A DNA stretch of 64,000 bases from Saprospiraceae bacterium (GCA_016710115.1 JADJLN010000017.1:156501-220500), one strand, 5' to 3'; positions 1-9,914 are shown, counted from the first letter of the stretch. The notes: generated by a model not told the origin, from the letters alone. Program-made: numbers and translations.

Positions 1-2718
1 GATCAAGGTCATCTCGCTGATCATGGTCATCTCCCTGATCATGCGGTATACCTTGTCTTTATTCCGCTCGGTGAGGGTGATCATGAAGATCAAATTCAAC
101 ACACCGATAATCGCCCCCAGCATCAGGAAGCCATAACTCCCGGCTTCCAGAGAGACGTGGATAGTCAGCCAGTAGGATTTTAGCACGGGCACCAACGGCG
201 TGATTTCCGGATCGAGATAACTCAGTCCGGCAACCATCATAATCGTCGCTGCAAGAGCGGCAGTAGCCGTCAAGCCGCCCACCGATTTTCTGGAGAAAAT
301 CAGACCCGCCAACACAGTCGTCCAGCCGATATAAATCATCGACTCATAGCCATTACTCCACGGGGCTCGTTCGGAAACGTACCAACGCAAGCCCAGACCA
401 ATCGTATGCATCAAAAATCCGAAAGCCAACAAGCCTGTCGCGATCCGGATAGGCCAGATCAGATTGAGCTCGTGTTTGAATACCGATGTAAAGAGGAGCA
501 CCAAAAATGCCAATGCAAGCAATCCATATAATGAACTCAAGCGACTGAACACATCCATCTTATTCAACGCCAATTCCGCCTTGACCTGAGTGGCCGATGG
601 CAAGACCCCGGCCGACAATTGCTGCTGGTAATTCGCCAGTTCATCCAGCAACCGGTTGGCCAACGTCCAGTCGCCATTCTGCATCGCTCCCTGCACCGTC
701 TGGATATAGGCTGGATAGAAACGCGCCATGAACGAATCGTCTGTATGGCCCTGATGCCGCTGGTGCAGATCAGCAGGGGAAAGCCAGGTATGCGAGGTAT
801 CTCCCGGAGTTGGAAACACCCGAAAGAATTGACCGGAAAAAATCATGTTCATGATATTCACTCGCTCATCGATCTTGATCAACTCCTTTTCCATTACACC
901 CCGGTCCCGTGGCTCAGCATTGAAGGCCGCCCTGATTTCCTCCTTCAGTTTGTAGGAACCATCGGTATTGAAAAAATCATTGTAGGACGCAAAATCACCG
1001 TTCACACCCAGCATTTCGTGCACCCGCTCATGACTGCCCAGTTTGATCATCGGTTCCTGGTACCAGTCGGGAGGGTTGATGGCCATGGACAGCATCACCT
1101 GATCGGCAGTCGCACCAGCGTAGGTTTCCTTTCGCGACAGCTTGCGCAACACCTCACTGCTGAGTGTATTCATCGGTTTGAACCGACCGTTCTGATCCTG
1201 CACAAGGAGTTTGCCAAACCGCTCCGTATGCTCCTGTTGTGGTGGCGTGAACGCGAACAAATGGCCGGATGCACCAATCAGAGCAACCAGCAGAAGAATA
1301 GAGGCTGCTCGTGGCTTGCGCATCGCCTTGATCTGTTCTGCCAGCTTGCGAAAACGGCTGCTTGGCGAGAAGAAGGTCAGGATCATCCCGAGAGTCAGCA
1401 GGATATACCCGATATAACTGATCCATGTACCGGGGGCATCGTGGTTAACGCTGAGATAGGTACCCAATTCATCCTGGTCAAACGAGGATTGAAAGAACCG
1501 GTAGCCATCATGATCCAGGATATGGTTCATATAGATCCGTTGGTCTCTGTTGAGGCCCGTACGAGGATCGATCAGAGTCACTTCACTGGCATAGGAAGAA
1601 GCGCTGTTCGTACCCGGATATCGTTCGAGGATAAAATCGTGCAACTGGAGGGAAAAGGGAAGTTCCATTCGTTTGGCACCATAGGCAATCGCCAATTCTA
1701 CACCATTGACTGAAAACCCTCTGGGCCGGCCTTCCACGCCCTGCTGCCCGTACACATACTGGGATTGCTCTTCACCACCGGAGGAGACGCGCACAAGGAC
1801 TCCTCCCATGCTGCTGCTCAGCATCTTGGGGGAAGAGGATACAATGTCGACCCGGCCCTGTGGATTGAAATCACCAAACACAAAACCATCTGCACCACTG
1901 GAGTATAAACTGCGCAACCGCAATGGATAAACCACACCCGGAGCGATAGAGTCACGGGGTTTGTGTGGCCATGACCATTTGTGTATAGGGCACAGGAGCT
2001 GAAACGTGAGCTCATTATTGGTAAACCGGATTGAAAAAGCAGTTGAATCAATGGTTGCCCCGAACGTAAACCGTGTGCCCTTGATGGTGGTCGCCTCACC
2101 ATAGCGGAGGAAATATTCCTCCCTGCCGTTCATGCCACCGATGACCACTTTCAGGATCGGAACCCCATCCACCGGAGCATCAACCATGACTTCAGACGGG
2201 TTGGGCATGAAATCGGTGACCTCGATCTGAACTTCCTTCCCACCCAACTGATAGGTCTGCTGAAAATGATTGTTTCCTCTGGAGGCGAACAGAACGGGTT
2301 CATCAAACTGGAATTCCTGGCCACCCACCCGGGCCTTGAACAGCAGATAACTCTCTGCGGAAATAAACGAATTGGAAGCACTCCCCTCCCGAATATGCAT
2401 CATCCCTTCACTCCCTATATAGCGCGTGACCCCTGCACCTAGAAGGATAATCACCATGGCGGCATGGAAGGTGAGAATGGCCCATTTCTTCTGTTGGATC
2501 ATCCGGAACCGGAAGATATTGACGATCAGGGTGATCGAAAAGAGGACAAGGAGGAGCTCAAACCACCTGGTTTTGAAGATCACCTTCTGTGCAGCACTGG
2601 TGCCGAAGTCGTTTTCGATAAAGGTGGCTACACCGATAGCGGCTGCAAAGAGAATCATGTACAGTCCGGCAGCGGAAGTAGAAAAGAGCTTGTTGAAAAG
2701 CGTTTTGATGATATGCAT
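1..2718 (-). CDS. ccsBA: Cytochrome c biogenesis protein, ResB-CcsA fusion (3' end beyond window)
   Basis: System II cytochrome c maturation protein, which presents heme for covalent attachment to apocytochromes outside the cytoplasmic membrane. The visible 906 codons start at the ATG at 2718 (MHIIKTLFNKLFST) and stay open to the window edge. N-terminal ResB-like membrane segments (about residues 12-100, with KKWAILTFHAAMVIILLGAG) are followed by a long soluble domain. A membrane segment near residue 420-440 and a CcsA-like part follow, with ERAPWSNGYESMIYIGW near residue 770-790, typical of the Bacteroidota fused form. The WGxxW-type heme-handling loop expected further on lies outside the window. 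No frameshift is seen. The fused family is usually about 1000-1100 aa, so the C-terminal tenth or more is missing here. Confidence 0.9.
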   Translation of the reverse strand, partial: MHIIKTLFNKLFSTSAAGLYMILFAAAIGVATFIENDFGTSAAQKVIFKTRWFELLLVLFSITLIVNIFRFRMIQQKKWAILTFHAAMVIILLGAGVTRYIGSEGMMHIREGSASNSFISAESYLLFKARVGGQEFQFDEPVLFASRGNNHFQQTYQLGGKEVQIEVTDFMPNPSEVMVDAPVDGVPILKVVIGGMNGREEYFLRYGEATTIKGTRFTFGATIDSTAFSIRFTNNELTFQLLCPIHKWSWPHKPRDSIAPGVVYPLRLRSLYSSGADGFVFGDFNPQGRVDIVSSSPKMLSSSMGGVLVRVSSGGEEQSQYVYGQQGVEGRPRGFSVNGVELAIAYGAKRMELPFSLQLHDFILERYPGTNSASSYASEVTLIDPRTGLNRDQRIYMNHILDHDGYRFFQSSFDQDELGTYLSVNHDAPGTWISYIGYILLTLGMILTFFSPSSRFRKLAEQIKAMRKPRAASILLLVALIGASGHLFAFTPPQQEHTERFGKLLVQDQNGRFKPMNTLSSEVLRKLSRKETYAGATADQVMLSMAINPPDWYQEPMIKLGSHERVHEMLGVNGDFASYNDFFNTDGSYKLKEEIRAAFNAEPRDRGVMEKELIKIDERVNIMNMIFSGQFFRVFPTPGDTSHTWLSPADLHQRHQGHTDDSFMARFYPAYIQTVQGAMQNGDWTLANRLLDELANYQQQLSAGVLPSATQVKAELALNKMDVFSRLSSLYGLLALAFLVLLFTSVFKHELNLIWPIRIATGLLAFGFLMHTIGLGLRWYVSERAPWSNGYESMIYIGWTTVLAGLIFSRKSVGGLTATAALAATIMMVAGLSYLDPEITPLVPVLKSYWLTIHVSLEAGSYGFLMLGAIIGVLNLIFMITLTERNKDKVYRMIREMTMISEMTLI

Positions 2719-3125
2719 AACAACGGAATCCTGCGTGAGCATTGGTTTGACACAACCCATCCTCTTTTTGTCGGAATGGTGATGTCAGAAGGGATTGAAA
2801 ACGGGTACAAAGATACAGATGGCAGCTGTTTCAACCTCTGAGTACACATTGGCGATACCGGATCTGTCCTTTTACCCGTGCAAACATACCAACCTCAGCA
2901 TGACCGACAGATGAGAATCTGATGAGACAGGAAGATGGAATGCTCAAACCAGCTCGGAAGTGGATTCCAGTAGCATCTGTCATCTTCAAACGGATAGAAC
3001 GCGGGCGAACGTGTCCCCCGGAATTCAATTTTGGCCCCCCTGATGGAAAGCCAATGGTATCTGCCAGATGGCCTCTTGTCGCCGTCAGCCTCGCTCTTCC
3101 AACTGAAAGCCAACCCGAATGATGA
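2719..3125. other. Intergenic region, no gene seen
   Basis: About 400 bases between the start of the cytochrome biogenesis gene and the end of the cupin gene, both on the minus strand. Small ORFs here have no recognisable family and lack neighbour-like codon use. A minus-strand TATCTTTG at 2808-2815 fits the Bacteroidota -7 consensus TAnnTTTG and could drive the cytochrome gene with a leader of about 90 nt, but no TTG lies at the right distance upstream. Confidence 0.3.
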
Positions 3126-3974
3126 TCACACCAGCTCTTCCTCCGCTCTCCGGCGTGCAATTTCAGCTTTCATCGTCCGCCAGTTCTCACCCATGATCTT
3201 GTTCATGCCCTTATCCACGACATAATGACGAGCAATGTTAAACAGACCTATCGCACGACGTGTATAGGATTCATTGGCCCGCAGAGCCATGGAATATCCC
3301 CCATCCAGGTATTCGATGTAGTGCCAGTATCCGGCTGGCATAAAGAGTGTTTCTCCTGGCTCAATGATCGTTTCAAACCCGGTCACCTTCTGGAGGGCAG
3401 GATATTTCCCATAGTCCGGATGATTCACATCGATATAGCTGGCCACCGTGAAGGGGTGGTGATACAGGTGGCGGGATTCTTCGGGCGGAAAGAGAACCAC
3501 CCGCTTCCGACCGTGAAACTGGTTGAGAAAGACGTGTGCCAGATCAATATCATAATGCAGAGCAACGGATGACCCTTCCCCACCGAAAAACATGAACGGA
3601 AACTCGCTGTAAAAGCCGTCCATGATTGTGGGCAGTGCAAAGTCCTTGCACATGGAAGGTGCATGACGGAAGATGTTGAACAGGAACAATCTGTATTTAG
3701 TGGGACCTGATTCCAGCATTTCCAGGTATTCTCTGAACGTCAGGATCTTGTCGGGCTCCATGTAGTTCTTACCCGGTTTAGAATAATTCTCGGAATAGAC
3801 AGGCACCTTGATATGTCCATAATTGGATTTGAGATGCTCCAGGCTCCATTTCGTTTTTGCTGGCCAGGTGTCCATGAGATCTGTAAACACGACAGGTCGC
3901 CGCGTATCCAGATACTCTTCTTTGAAGGAATTCCGGTTGAGGCCAGTTCGACGATCCACTTGCTGCAAATCCAT
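3126..3974 (-). CDS. Cupin-like (JmjC/Cupin_8) Fe(II)/2OG oxygenase-like protein
   Basis: 282-residue cytoplasmic protein of the Cupin_8/JmjC-like family, whose members hydroxylate proteins or small substrates using Fe(II) and 2-oxoglutarate. The N-terminal signature RRPVVFTDLMDTWPAKTKWS is the usual family opening. The iron site is visible: HYDIDLAHVF gives the HxD pair and PAGYWHYIEYL gives the second His after the GETLFMPAG strand. Length matches the family. It stands alone, divergent from ftsK. The substrate cannot be inferred from context. Confidence 0.85.
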   Translation of the reverse strand: MDLQQVDRRTGLNRNSFKEEYLDTRRPVVFTDLMDTWPAKTKWSLEHLKSNYGHIKVPVYSENYSKPGKNYMEPDKILTFREYLEMLESGPTKYRLFLFNIFRHAPSMCKDFALPTIMDGFYSEFPFMFFGGEGSSVALHYDIDLAHVFLNQFHGRKRVVLFPPEESRHLYHHPFTVASYIDVNHPDYGKYPALQKVTGFETIIEPGETLFMPAGYWHYIEYLDGGYSMALRANESYTRRAIGLFNIARHYVVDKGMNKIMGENWRTMKAEIARRRAEEELV

Positions 3975-4133
3975 AGTTGAACTGTTTTAGATGGACGAAA
4001 ATAATGAAATCGATGGTTTCGTCAAGAATGAATTTTGTCATAACATATCAATCCGGGTTGCAATAATTTCAGGTTGTCAGGGTTTCCATTCTGAGATGAA
4101 CGACCCGGAGTAGGGCGGCCAAAGTTAAAATCG

Positions 4134-4141
4134 TACTTTTG
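4134..4141 (+). promoter_or_regulatory. Putative -7 box of the ftsK promoter
   Basis: TACTTTTG matches the Bacteroidota -7 consensus TAnnTTTG, 84 bases before the ftsK ATG. No clear TTG is found 19-21 bases upstream, so the -33 element is weak or absent. Confidence 0.4.
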
Positions 4142-4225
4142 CCATGCTCATTTCCGGTTATGTGTAAGTCTGTCTGTTCCAGATGATCACTTCGCGATAC
4201 GAGTGGTTCGTAATCCCCACAGGAC

Positions 4226-6661
4226 ATGCCTAAAAAGAAGAAGAAGAGTGGACAATTGGCCCTCGACCTGAAGATGAAAAACGATCAGCGCCGGCCGAAA
4301 ATCGGAGGTTTGATCGCGTTATTATTATCCGCTTACCTCGGCATCGCCTTTGTCTCCTACCTGTTTACATGGTACCGCGACCAGAATCATGTCCTGTTCT
4401 ATTCCTGGTCTCTCTTGTTTGAGAGCGAAGTCGAGATCGACAACTGGCTCGGTAAACTCGGGGCGATAACCTCCAATTTCTTTATTTACTGGGGTTTCGG
4501 GATCGGCTCCTTCATCCTGGTCTACCTCCTGTTCCGATTTGGCCTCTTTCTGGTGCTGGAGCAGAAGCTCAAACCGTTCTGGGTCAGTTTCCGGAAGGGC
4601 ATCCTTCTGATGGTAGTCGTTTCTGTATACTGTGCCTTCATCTTCCAACAGGCCGGCTTCCCCTACGGAGGTGCCTTTGGGAGCAAGGTCAGCGGCTGGC
4701 TTATCGGCTTGATCGGTCAGATCGGAATGACCCTCCTGCTGGTTGCCACCATCATCGGCACACTGGTCTGGTTTTTCAATCCGGATTTCAACAACCTGGG
4801 CATTCCAGCCTGGATGACCGCACCGTTTCGGGCCCTCCGGAATTTCAATCTGTTCAGCCGTTCTATGGACTCGGATCTGGCTGATGAACCGGATGAACTG
4901 GTCATCAAAAACCGAAAAAAGGAGAAGGCTGCAGCCATGATCGCCACCGCAGGAGATTCTCTGGATCTCGAATTGGACAGTCTATCCCGCGAGGCAAGGC
5001 CTGTTTCCAGACCTGATCTTGAGCTCGAAACGATCGATATTCCCGAGAAAAAACCGGTGTTATCACCCGTTTCCGACCTCCAGACAACGCCCGTCTCCCT
5101 CCAGGAAGGCACTCATCCGGTGGTAACCGATGATGAAGCTGTCGACACAGAGCCTTATGATCCGAAAAAAGAGCTGTCCCGCTACAAACATCCGGAAGTG
5201 GAACTGCTGCACGACTACAGCGAATCCCAGGTCGAGATCGACCGCGCTGAACTGGAAGTGCATAAAAACCAGATCATCGAGACCCTGTTGAACTACAAGA
5301 TCGAGATCACCAAGATCCGGGCTACGATCGGGCCGACGGTGACCCTGTTCGAAATCGTTCCTGCTCCGGGCATCAAGATCTCCAAGATCCGGAGCCTTGA
5401 GGACGATATCGCACTCAGCATGTCGGCGTTAGGTATCCGGATTATCGCCCCCATCCCGGGTAAGGGAACGATCGGGATCGAGGTGCCCAACAAGAAAAAA
5501 CAGATCGTCGGTCTGCGTGAGGTAATCGCTTCTGACAAGTTCAAGAATGTCAAAATGGACCTGCCGATCGCCATTGGAAAGACCATCTCCAATGAAGTGT
5601 TTGTAGCGGATCTGGCGAAGATGCCCCACCTTTTGATCGCCGGTGCTACGGGCCAGGGTAAATCGGTCGGGATCAACTCAGTCCTGATCTCCCTCCTGTA
5701 TCGCAAGCATCCATCCCAGCTCAAACTCGTGTTAATCGATCCGAAAAAGGTCGAACTCTATCCCTATGGATTCCTGGAGAATCACTTCCTGGCCTTTCTT
5801 CCCGAGCAGACAGAGCCCATTGTAACGGACAATAACCAGGTGATCTACACACTCAATTCGCTGTGCATCGAAATGGATGCACGGTATGAATTGCTGAAGC
5901 GTGCCAAAACCCGAAATCTCCGGGAATACAACGACAAATTCACCGAGCGTCGACTCAACCCGAATGATGGCCACCGGTTTATGCCGTTCATCGTCCTGGT
6001 GATTGACGAATTTGCCGACCTCATTCTCACCGCCGGCCGGGAAGTCGAACAGCCACTGGCACGTCTGGCGCAACTGGCTCGGGCAGTTGGTATCCATCTG
6101 ATCATTGCCACACAGCGACCTTCCGTCAACATCATCACAGGGAGCATCAAGGCCAATTTTCCGGCACGGATCGCCTTCAAGGTCGCTTCCAAGGTCGACT
6201 CCCGCACCATCCTCGATGGAGGAGGAGCGGATCAACTGATCGGTCAGGGGGATATGCTCCTCAGTGTGGGTGGCGATATGATCCGACTCCAGGGGGCATT
6301 TGTTGACACGTCGGAAGTGGAACGGGTGATCGATTTTATCGGCAAACAACAGGGATTTCCAGAGCCCTATTTCCTGCCCGAGTTCAATCCCGACAATCCG
6401 AATGGCGGCGGCCCTCTCGATCCGAAGGATCTGGATGAACTGTTTGGCGACGCCGCTCGTCTGGTGGTATCCAATCAACATGGTTCGACCAGTATGATCC
6501 AGCGTCGACTCAAACTGGGTTATAACCGTGCCGGGCGCATCATGGACCAATTGGAGGCAATGGGCATCGTCGGTGCCAGCGAAGGAAGCAAACCCAGAGA
6601 GGTCCTGATCTATGACCCTGCCGAATTGGAACGATATTTGGAGGAAAGAATAACTGGTTAG
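4226..6661 (+). CDS. ftsK: DNA translocase FtsK/SpoIIIE
   Basis: 811-residue septum-anchored ATPase that pumps chromosomal DNA and helps resolve dimers at division. After a Lys-rich start (MPKKKKKSGQ) come four membrane segments in about residues 28-190 and an acidic linker to about 310. The alpha/beta motor domain follows: Walker A GATGQGKSVG near residue 475, Walker B-like FIVLVIDEFADLI near 590, then IATQRPSVNIITG. The C-terminal winged-helix gamma domain (HGSTSMIQRRLKLGYNRAGRIMDQLE, broken here as HGSTSMIQRR plus LKLGYNRAGR) should recognise KOPS-like sites. The start is the first ATG of the frame. It is monocistronic: a hairpin terminator follows 40 bases after the stop. Confidence 0.96.
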   Translation: MPKKKKKSGQLALDLKMKNDQRRPKIGGLIALLLSAYLGIAFVSYLFTWYRDQNHVLFYSWSLLFESEVEIDNWLGKLGAITSNFFIYWGFGIGSFILVYLLFRFGLFLVLEQKLKPFWVSFRKGILLMVVVSVYCAFIFQQAGFPYGGAFGSKVSGWLIGLIGQIGMTLLLVATIIGTLVWFFNPDFNNLGIPAWMTAPFRALRNFNLFSRSMDSDLADEPDELVIKNRKKEKAAAMIATAGDSLDLELDSLSREARPVSRPDLELETIDIPEKKPVLSPVSDLQTTPVSLQEGTHPVVTDDEAVDTEPYDPKKELSRYKHPEVELLHDYSESQVEIDRAELEVHKNQIIETLLNYKIEITKIRATIGPTVTLFEIVPAPGIKISKIRSLEDDIALSMSALGIRIIAPIPGKGTIGIEVPNKKKQIVGLREVIASDKFKNVKMDLPIAIGKTISNEVFVADLAKMPHLLIAGATGQGKSVGINSVLISLLYRKHPSQLKLVLIDPKKVELYPYGFLENHFLAFLPEQTEPIVTDNNQVIYTLNSLCIEMDARYELLKRAKTRNLREYNDKFTERRLNPNDGHRFMPFIVLVIDEFADLILTAGREVEQPLARLAQLARAVGIHLIIATQRPSVNIITGSIKANFPARIAFKVASKVDSRTILDGGGADQLIGQGDMLLSVGGDMIRLQGAFVDTSEVERVIDFIGKQQGFPEPYFLPEFNPDNPNGGGPLDPKDLDELFGDAARLVVSNQHGSTSMIQRRLKLGYNRAGRIMDQLEAMGIVGASEGSKPREVLIYDPAELERYLEERITG

Positions 6662-6700
6662 GAACGTTGGCTATGCTCCGGTATAGCTACGAGTAAAGGG

Positions 6701-6724
6701 CCCACTCAATGAGTGGGTTTTTTA
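6701..6724 (+). terminator. Rho-independent terminator of ftsK
   Basis: Seven-bp perfect stem CCCACTC/GAGTGGG with an AAT loop, followed by six T. It lies 40 bases after the ftsK stop. A second small hairpin (GCTAT/ATAGC) sits just before it at 6670-6687. Confidence 0.85.
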
Positions 6725-6803
6725 TTCGGGGGTTCCCTGGTGATTTATCCTGCACCATTCTAGCCTATGATCGATCATTCTGTTTGCGGCACAGCCAGTT
6801 TTT

Positions 6804-6931
6804 GATTCCTGATTCCTGATTCCTGGTTCCTGGCCTCCGACTTCCGATTTCCTACTTCCGATTTCCGATTTCCGATTTCCGACTTCCGACTTCCGCCTTC
6901 CCACTTCCGATTTCCGATTTCCCACTTCCGC
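6804..6931. repeat. Repeat island 1: two heptanucleotide tandem arrays
   Basis: Two adjacent arrays with an exact 7-base period. The first is GATTCCT three times plus GGTTCCT at 6804-6831. The second is thirteen units of YTTCCNN (CTTCCGA, TTTCCGA and variants) at 6841-6931. More units of the same kind (CTTCCGA, CTTCCGC, TTTCCGC) recur up to about 7200. On the minus strand the array reads as an open frame giving a heptapeptide repeat (NRKSEVG-like), a by-product of the 7-nt period and not a gene. A CTGCCT/AGGCAG palindrome at about 7035-7055 links this island to island 2. No gene lies between 6725 and 7226. Confidence 0.9.
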
Positions 6932-7083
6932 CTTGCTTATTTCTCATTCATTTTCTCCTTCAAAAAGAGAGTTCTAACAATCTGGAACGGCAGCTGAAGC
7001 AGCCGGTACGATCTACTATTTTTTCCCTTCGCATTCCCTGCCTACCGGCCAGGCAGATGCCTTCCGACTTCCGCCTTCCGCCC

Positions 7084-7152
7084 CCGGACATTCCGCTTTT
7101 AAAGCGGAATCGTCCGGATCCGGACATGGTGCCGAAAGCACCATCGTCCGGG
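7084..7152. repeat. Tandem double-hairpin module
   Basis: Two hairpins in tandem with the same frame: CCGGACAT, stem-loop, ATCGTCCGG. The first stem is ATTCCGCTTT pairing with AAAGCGGAAT around a single T (7090-7110). The second is ATGGTGC, loop CGAAA, GCACCAT (7126-7144). The flanks CCGGAC and GTCCGG can pair as well and extend each stem. It lies inside repeat island 1, about 75 bases before the DoxX-like gene. No T-tract follows, so it is not an ordinary terminator. Confidence 0.7.
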
Positions 7153-7226
7153 TTCCGCTTTCCACCTTCCCATTTCCGCCTTCCCATTTCCGCCTTTTTT
7201 CAGATCTTTCCACATAATTCGACCCA

Positions 7227-7610
7227 ATGAAAACACTCGATCTGATCCTGCGGATTCTGGCAGCTGTCATTCTCCTGCAAACGCTGTACTTCAAGTTCAC
7301 CGGTGCAGCTGAAAGCGTGTATATCTTTGAGACACTGGGTATGGAGCCGCTGGGTCGGTATGGATCAGGTACGGCCGAATTGATTTCTGCCATTCTTCTG
7401 CTTATTCCCCGCACGGTTGTCCTTGGTGCACTGGGTGGCGCCCTGGTCATGCTGGGCGCAATCGGCTCTCATCTCGGCCCATTGGGCATTGAAGTCATGG
7501 GAGACGGTGGTCTTCTCTTCGGACTGGCATGCACCGTCCTGGGTTGCTGCATTGTATTACTCCGCTGGAGATGGTCTCAATTGAAACAGTTCCTGCCCGG
7601 CCGATCCTGA
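7227..7610 (+). CDS. DoxX-like small membrane protein
   Basis: 127-residue integral membrane protein with four predicted helices (about residues 4-24, 48-68, 70-90, 98-118). The pattern LRILAAVILLQTLYFKFTGA at the N-terminus, with a Lys-Phe-Thr/Ser-Gly step after the first helix, and the ELISAILLLIPRTVVLGALG stretch are characteristic of DoxX/DoxX-like proteins. These are loosely linked to thiosulfate:quinone chemistry and redox stress, but most have no known function. It precedes a sulfate-transporter/rhodanese/peroxiredoxin run, which makes a sulfur or redox role plausible but unproven. Confidence 0.7.
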   Translation: MKTLDLILRILAAVILLQTLYFKFTGAAESVYIFETLGMEPLGRYGSGTAELISAILLLIPRTVVLGALGGALVMLGAIGSHLGPLGIEVMGDGGLLFGLACTVLGCCIVLLRWRWSQLKQFLPGRS

Positions 7611-7750
7611 TTTACCAGACATAGATTTGATTCGACAATAGCAAACAGCGAATCATTCTTAATGATATCCATTGTTCTGATTCACCCCAGATCTGCAACC
7701 GGAGATCCGCTATTGTGATCCGGGTTGCAAAAGCATGAACAGGAGCCTGC

Positions 7751-7758
7751 TACCTTTG
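7751..7758 (+). promoter_or_regulatory. Putative -7 box upstream of the SulP gene
   Basis: TACCTTTG matches TAnnTTTG, 26 bases before the chosen SulP ATG at 7785. A TTG lies 23 bases upstream, slightly longer than the usual 19-21 spacing. Confidence 0.45.
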
Positions 7759-7784
7759 GCACCTCAATCGGCTGTACGCTTACT

Positions 7785-9521
7785 ATGTCCTTCCTTTCCA
7801 GGCACATCCCTGCACTTCAGTGGCTGAAAACCTACAATCGCAAGCAGTTTCAGGGTGACCTGTCAGCGGGTTTGACTGTTGGGGTCATGCTTATCCCCAG
7901 GGCATGGCCTATGCCATGATCGCAGGACTCCCCCCTATTTACGGCCTGTATGCCTCTACCCTGCCATTGATCATCTATGCCCTTTTGGGCACATCCAGAC
8001 AGCTGGCTGTCGGACCAGTCGCTATGGTTTCCCTGCTGACCGCAGCCGGTGTAGCATCCCTGGCGGAGACCAATACCGAAACCTATTTACAGCTGGCGAT
8101 CACGCTGGCATTGATGGTTGGCACCATCCAGTTTTTGCTTGGCGTGTTCCGCCTGGGGTTTCTGGTGAACTTCCTCTCTCATCCGGTGGTGTCAGGCTTT
8201 ACTTCAGCCGCAGCGCTCATCATCGGGTTCAGCCAGCTCAAACACCTCACGGGTATCCCGCTACCCGGTACGCAGCAAGTCCACGAGATCCTTTTCAGTG
8301 CGATCAAACATATCCGAGAAGTTCAACTGCCCACTTTATTCCTCGGTCTGGCTGGCATCCTCCTGATCCTGATCGCGCGACGGATCGACAAACGTATTCC
8401 AGCCCCGTTATTGGCAGTTATATTCGGCATTGGTGCTGTGCATGTATTTGGATTGGAATCCCTTGGTGTGCAGATCGTCGGCCAAATCCCGAGCGGTCTG
8501 CCTCATTTCAGTATGCCGCATTTCGACGGTGCCACCGTTTCTGCACTTCTGGGGACCGCCATGGCGATTTCTCTGGTCAGTTTTATGGAAAGCATTGCAG
8601 TTGCCAAAGCCATCCAATCCAGGCATAAGGATTATACGCTGAATGCCAATCAGGAACTCATCGCTCTGGGCACAGCCAACCTGGGTGGCGCATTCTTCCA
8701 GAGTTATCCGGTAACAGGCGGGTTTTCGCGCACAGCGGTCAATGATCAGGCCGGGGCAAAAACCGGAATGGCGTCCATGATCAGTGCCGTCCTGATCATC
8801 CTGACCCTGCTTTTTCTGACCCCTCTCTTCCACAACCTGCCGAACGCCATTCTCGCGTCCGTCATCATGGTCGCTGTGTTTGGCCTCATCGATTACCGCG
8901 AGGCGATCCACCTGTGGAAAACAGACCGAGGCGATTTCTGGATGCTCCTGGTCACATTTATCGCAACCCTCATCCTGGGTATCGAAGAAGGCATCGGGAT
9001 TGGTGTCATCCTGTCATTGGGATTGGTCATTTTCAGGACGTCCAGACCACATATTGCCACGCTTGGTCGGGTGCCGGGGTCAAATTTCTACCGGAATGTG
9101 GCTCGTTTCGACGACCTCGAGATTCGCCCCGATATCCTCATTCTCCGGCTTGACGCTCAACTGTTTTTTGCCAATCTCAATTTTTGCAAAGACCATCTTG
9201 AAACGATGATCCAGTCAAAGGGGAAAGCCCTGAAATGCATTATCCTGAATGCGGAAAGTATCAGTCATATCGATTCCAGTGCAACCCCGTTTTCTTCAGG
9301 ACCTGGTGGCTGATCTGAGAACCCGGGGATTTGTCGTCCTCTTCAACAGCGTGATCGGCCCGGTACGGGATCAGATGACCTTGAACGGCCTGTTGGCGAG
9401 AATCGGACAGGAGAACATGTTCATGAGCGTCCAGAATGCTGTGAATGCGTTTGATGATCTTCTTGACAGCGCTCCGATTGATCACAACTTCCAACACTAC
9501 ACCACGCAAACCAATGAGTGA
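7785..9521 (+). CDS. SulP family anion (sulfate/bicarbonate) permease, two frameshifts
   Basis: Reconstructed length about 578 aa: the usual SulP membrane domain (sulfate_transp) plus a C-terminal STAS domain. The frame is broken twice. At the CCCC run 7895-7898 one C is missing; restoring it turns VGVMLIPRAWP into VGVMLIPQGMAYAMIAGLPP, the canonical SulP signature. At the TTTT run 9290-9293 one T is extra; removing it joins IDSSATPF to LQDLVADLRTRGF of the STAS domain. Both sides are well conserved, so these look like sequence errors. The start at 7785 (MSFLSRHIPALQWL) is preferred over 7725. Rhodaneses and a peroxiredoxin follow. The substrate cannot be assigned from sequence. Confidence 0.88.
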
Positions 9522-9622
9522 ACCGGTGTGACATCGATCACTGTCGCTTCTAACGCATTCAGTGAACTTTGTTCCGTGTTTCGACTTTCGTATGCTTTAC
9601 CCACTATTGATCATTATCTCGA

Positions 9623-9910
9623 ATGAACTTGAAACAACTACTTCAACAATCAGAACCGCTCATCGTCGATGTCCGTGAGCCCTTTGAATTTTCCATGGGC
9701 CATATTGATGGTGCCACCAACATTCCGCTCGGCCAGATTCCCGGCCATATCGACGAATTGCGGATGCTTGAAAAACCGATCATTTTCTATTGCCGTTCCG
9801 GTATGCGTTCCGGTCAGGCAGTCTCCTTTTTAGGGGGACTGGGAGTGAAAGACATTTACAATGGCGGTGGATTGGAAGATATGATCGACCTCATGAAAAA
9901 AACAGCCTGA
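9623..9910 (+). CDS. Single-domain rhodanese (sulfurtransferase)
   Basis: 95-residue single rhodanese domain. IVDVREPFEFSMGHIDGATN is the CH2A motif, and the persulfide-forming Cys lies in the loop FYCRSGMRSGQA (C-R-S-G-M-R), close to the GlpE/PspE type. No signal peptide, so cytoplasmic. It ends four bases before a second rhodanese, so the two are surely co-transcribed. Together with SulP and the peroxiredoxin it suggests handling of sulfane sulfur, but the acceptor is unknown. Confidence 0.9.
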   Translation: MNLKQLLQQSEPLIVDVREPFEFSMGHIDGATNIPLGQIPGHIDELRMLEKPIIFYCRSGMRSGQAVSFLGGLGVKDIYNGGGLEDMIDLMKKTA

Positions 9911-9914
9911 GCCG

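Noticed and set aside
619..1713. 364-codon plus-strand ORF
   Set aside because: Antisense to the cytochrome c biogenesis gene, whose minus-strand frame is continuous and shows family motifs. The ORF has no recognisable domain.
5732..6550. 272-codon minus-strand ORF inside ftsK
   Set aside because: Antisense shadow of the FtsK motor domain without any family similarity.
6722..6925. 67-codon minus-strand ORF with a heptapeptide repeat
   Set aside because: Open only because the 7-nt repeat keeps all frames free of stops. No start context and no homology.
7785..9521. Programmed frameshifting in the SulP gene
   Set aside because: The two shifts are in opposite directions at ordinary CCCC and TTTT runs, without pseudoknot or slippery heptamer, and match the general indel pattern of the window.
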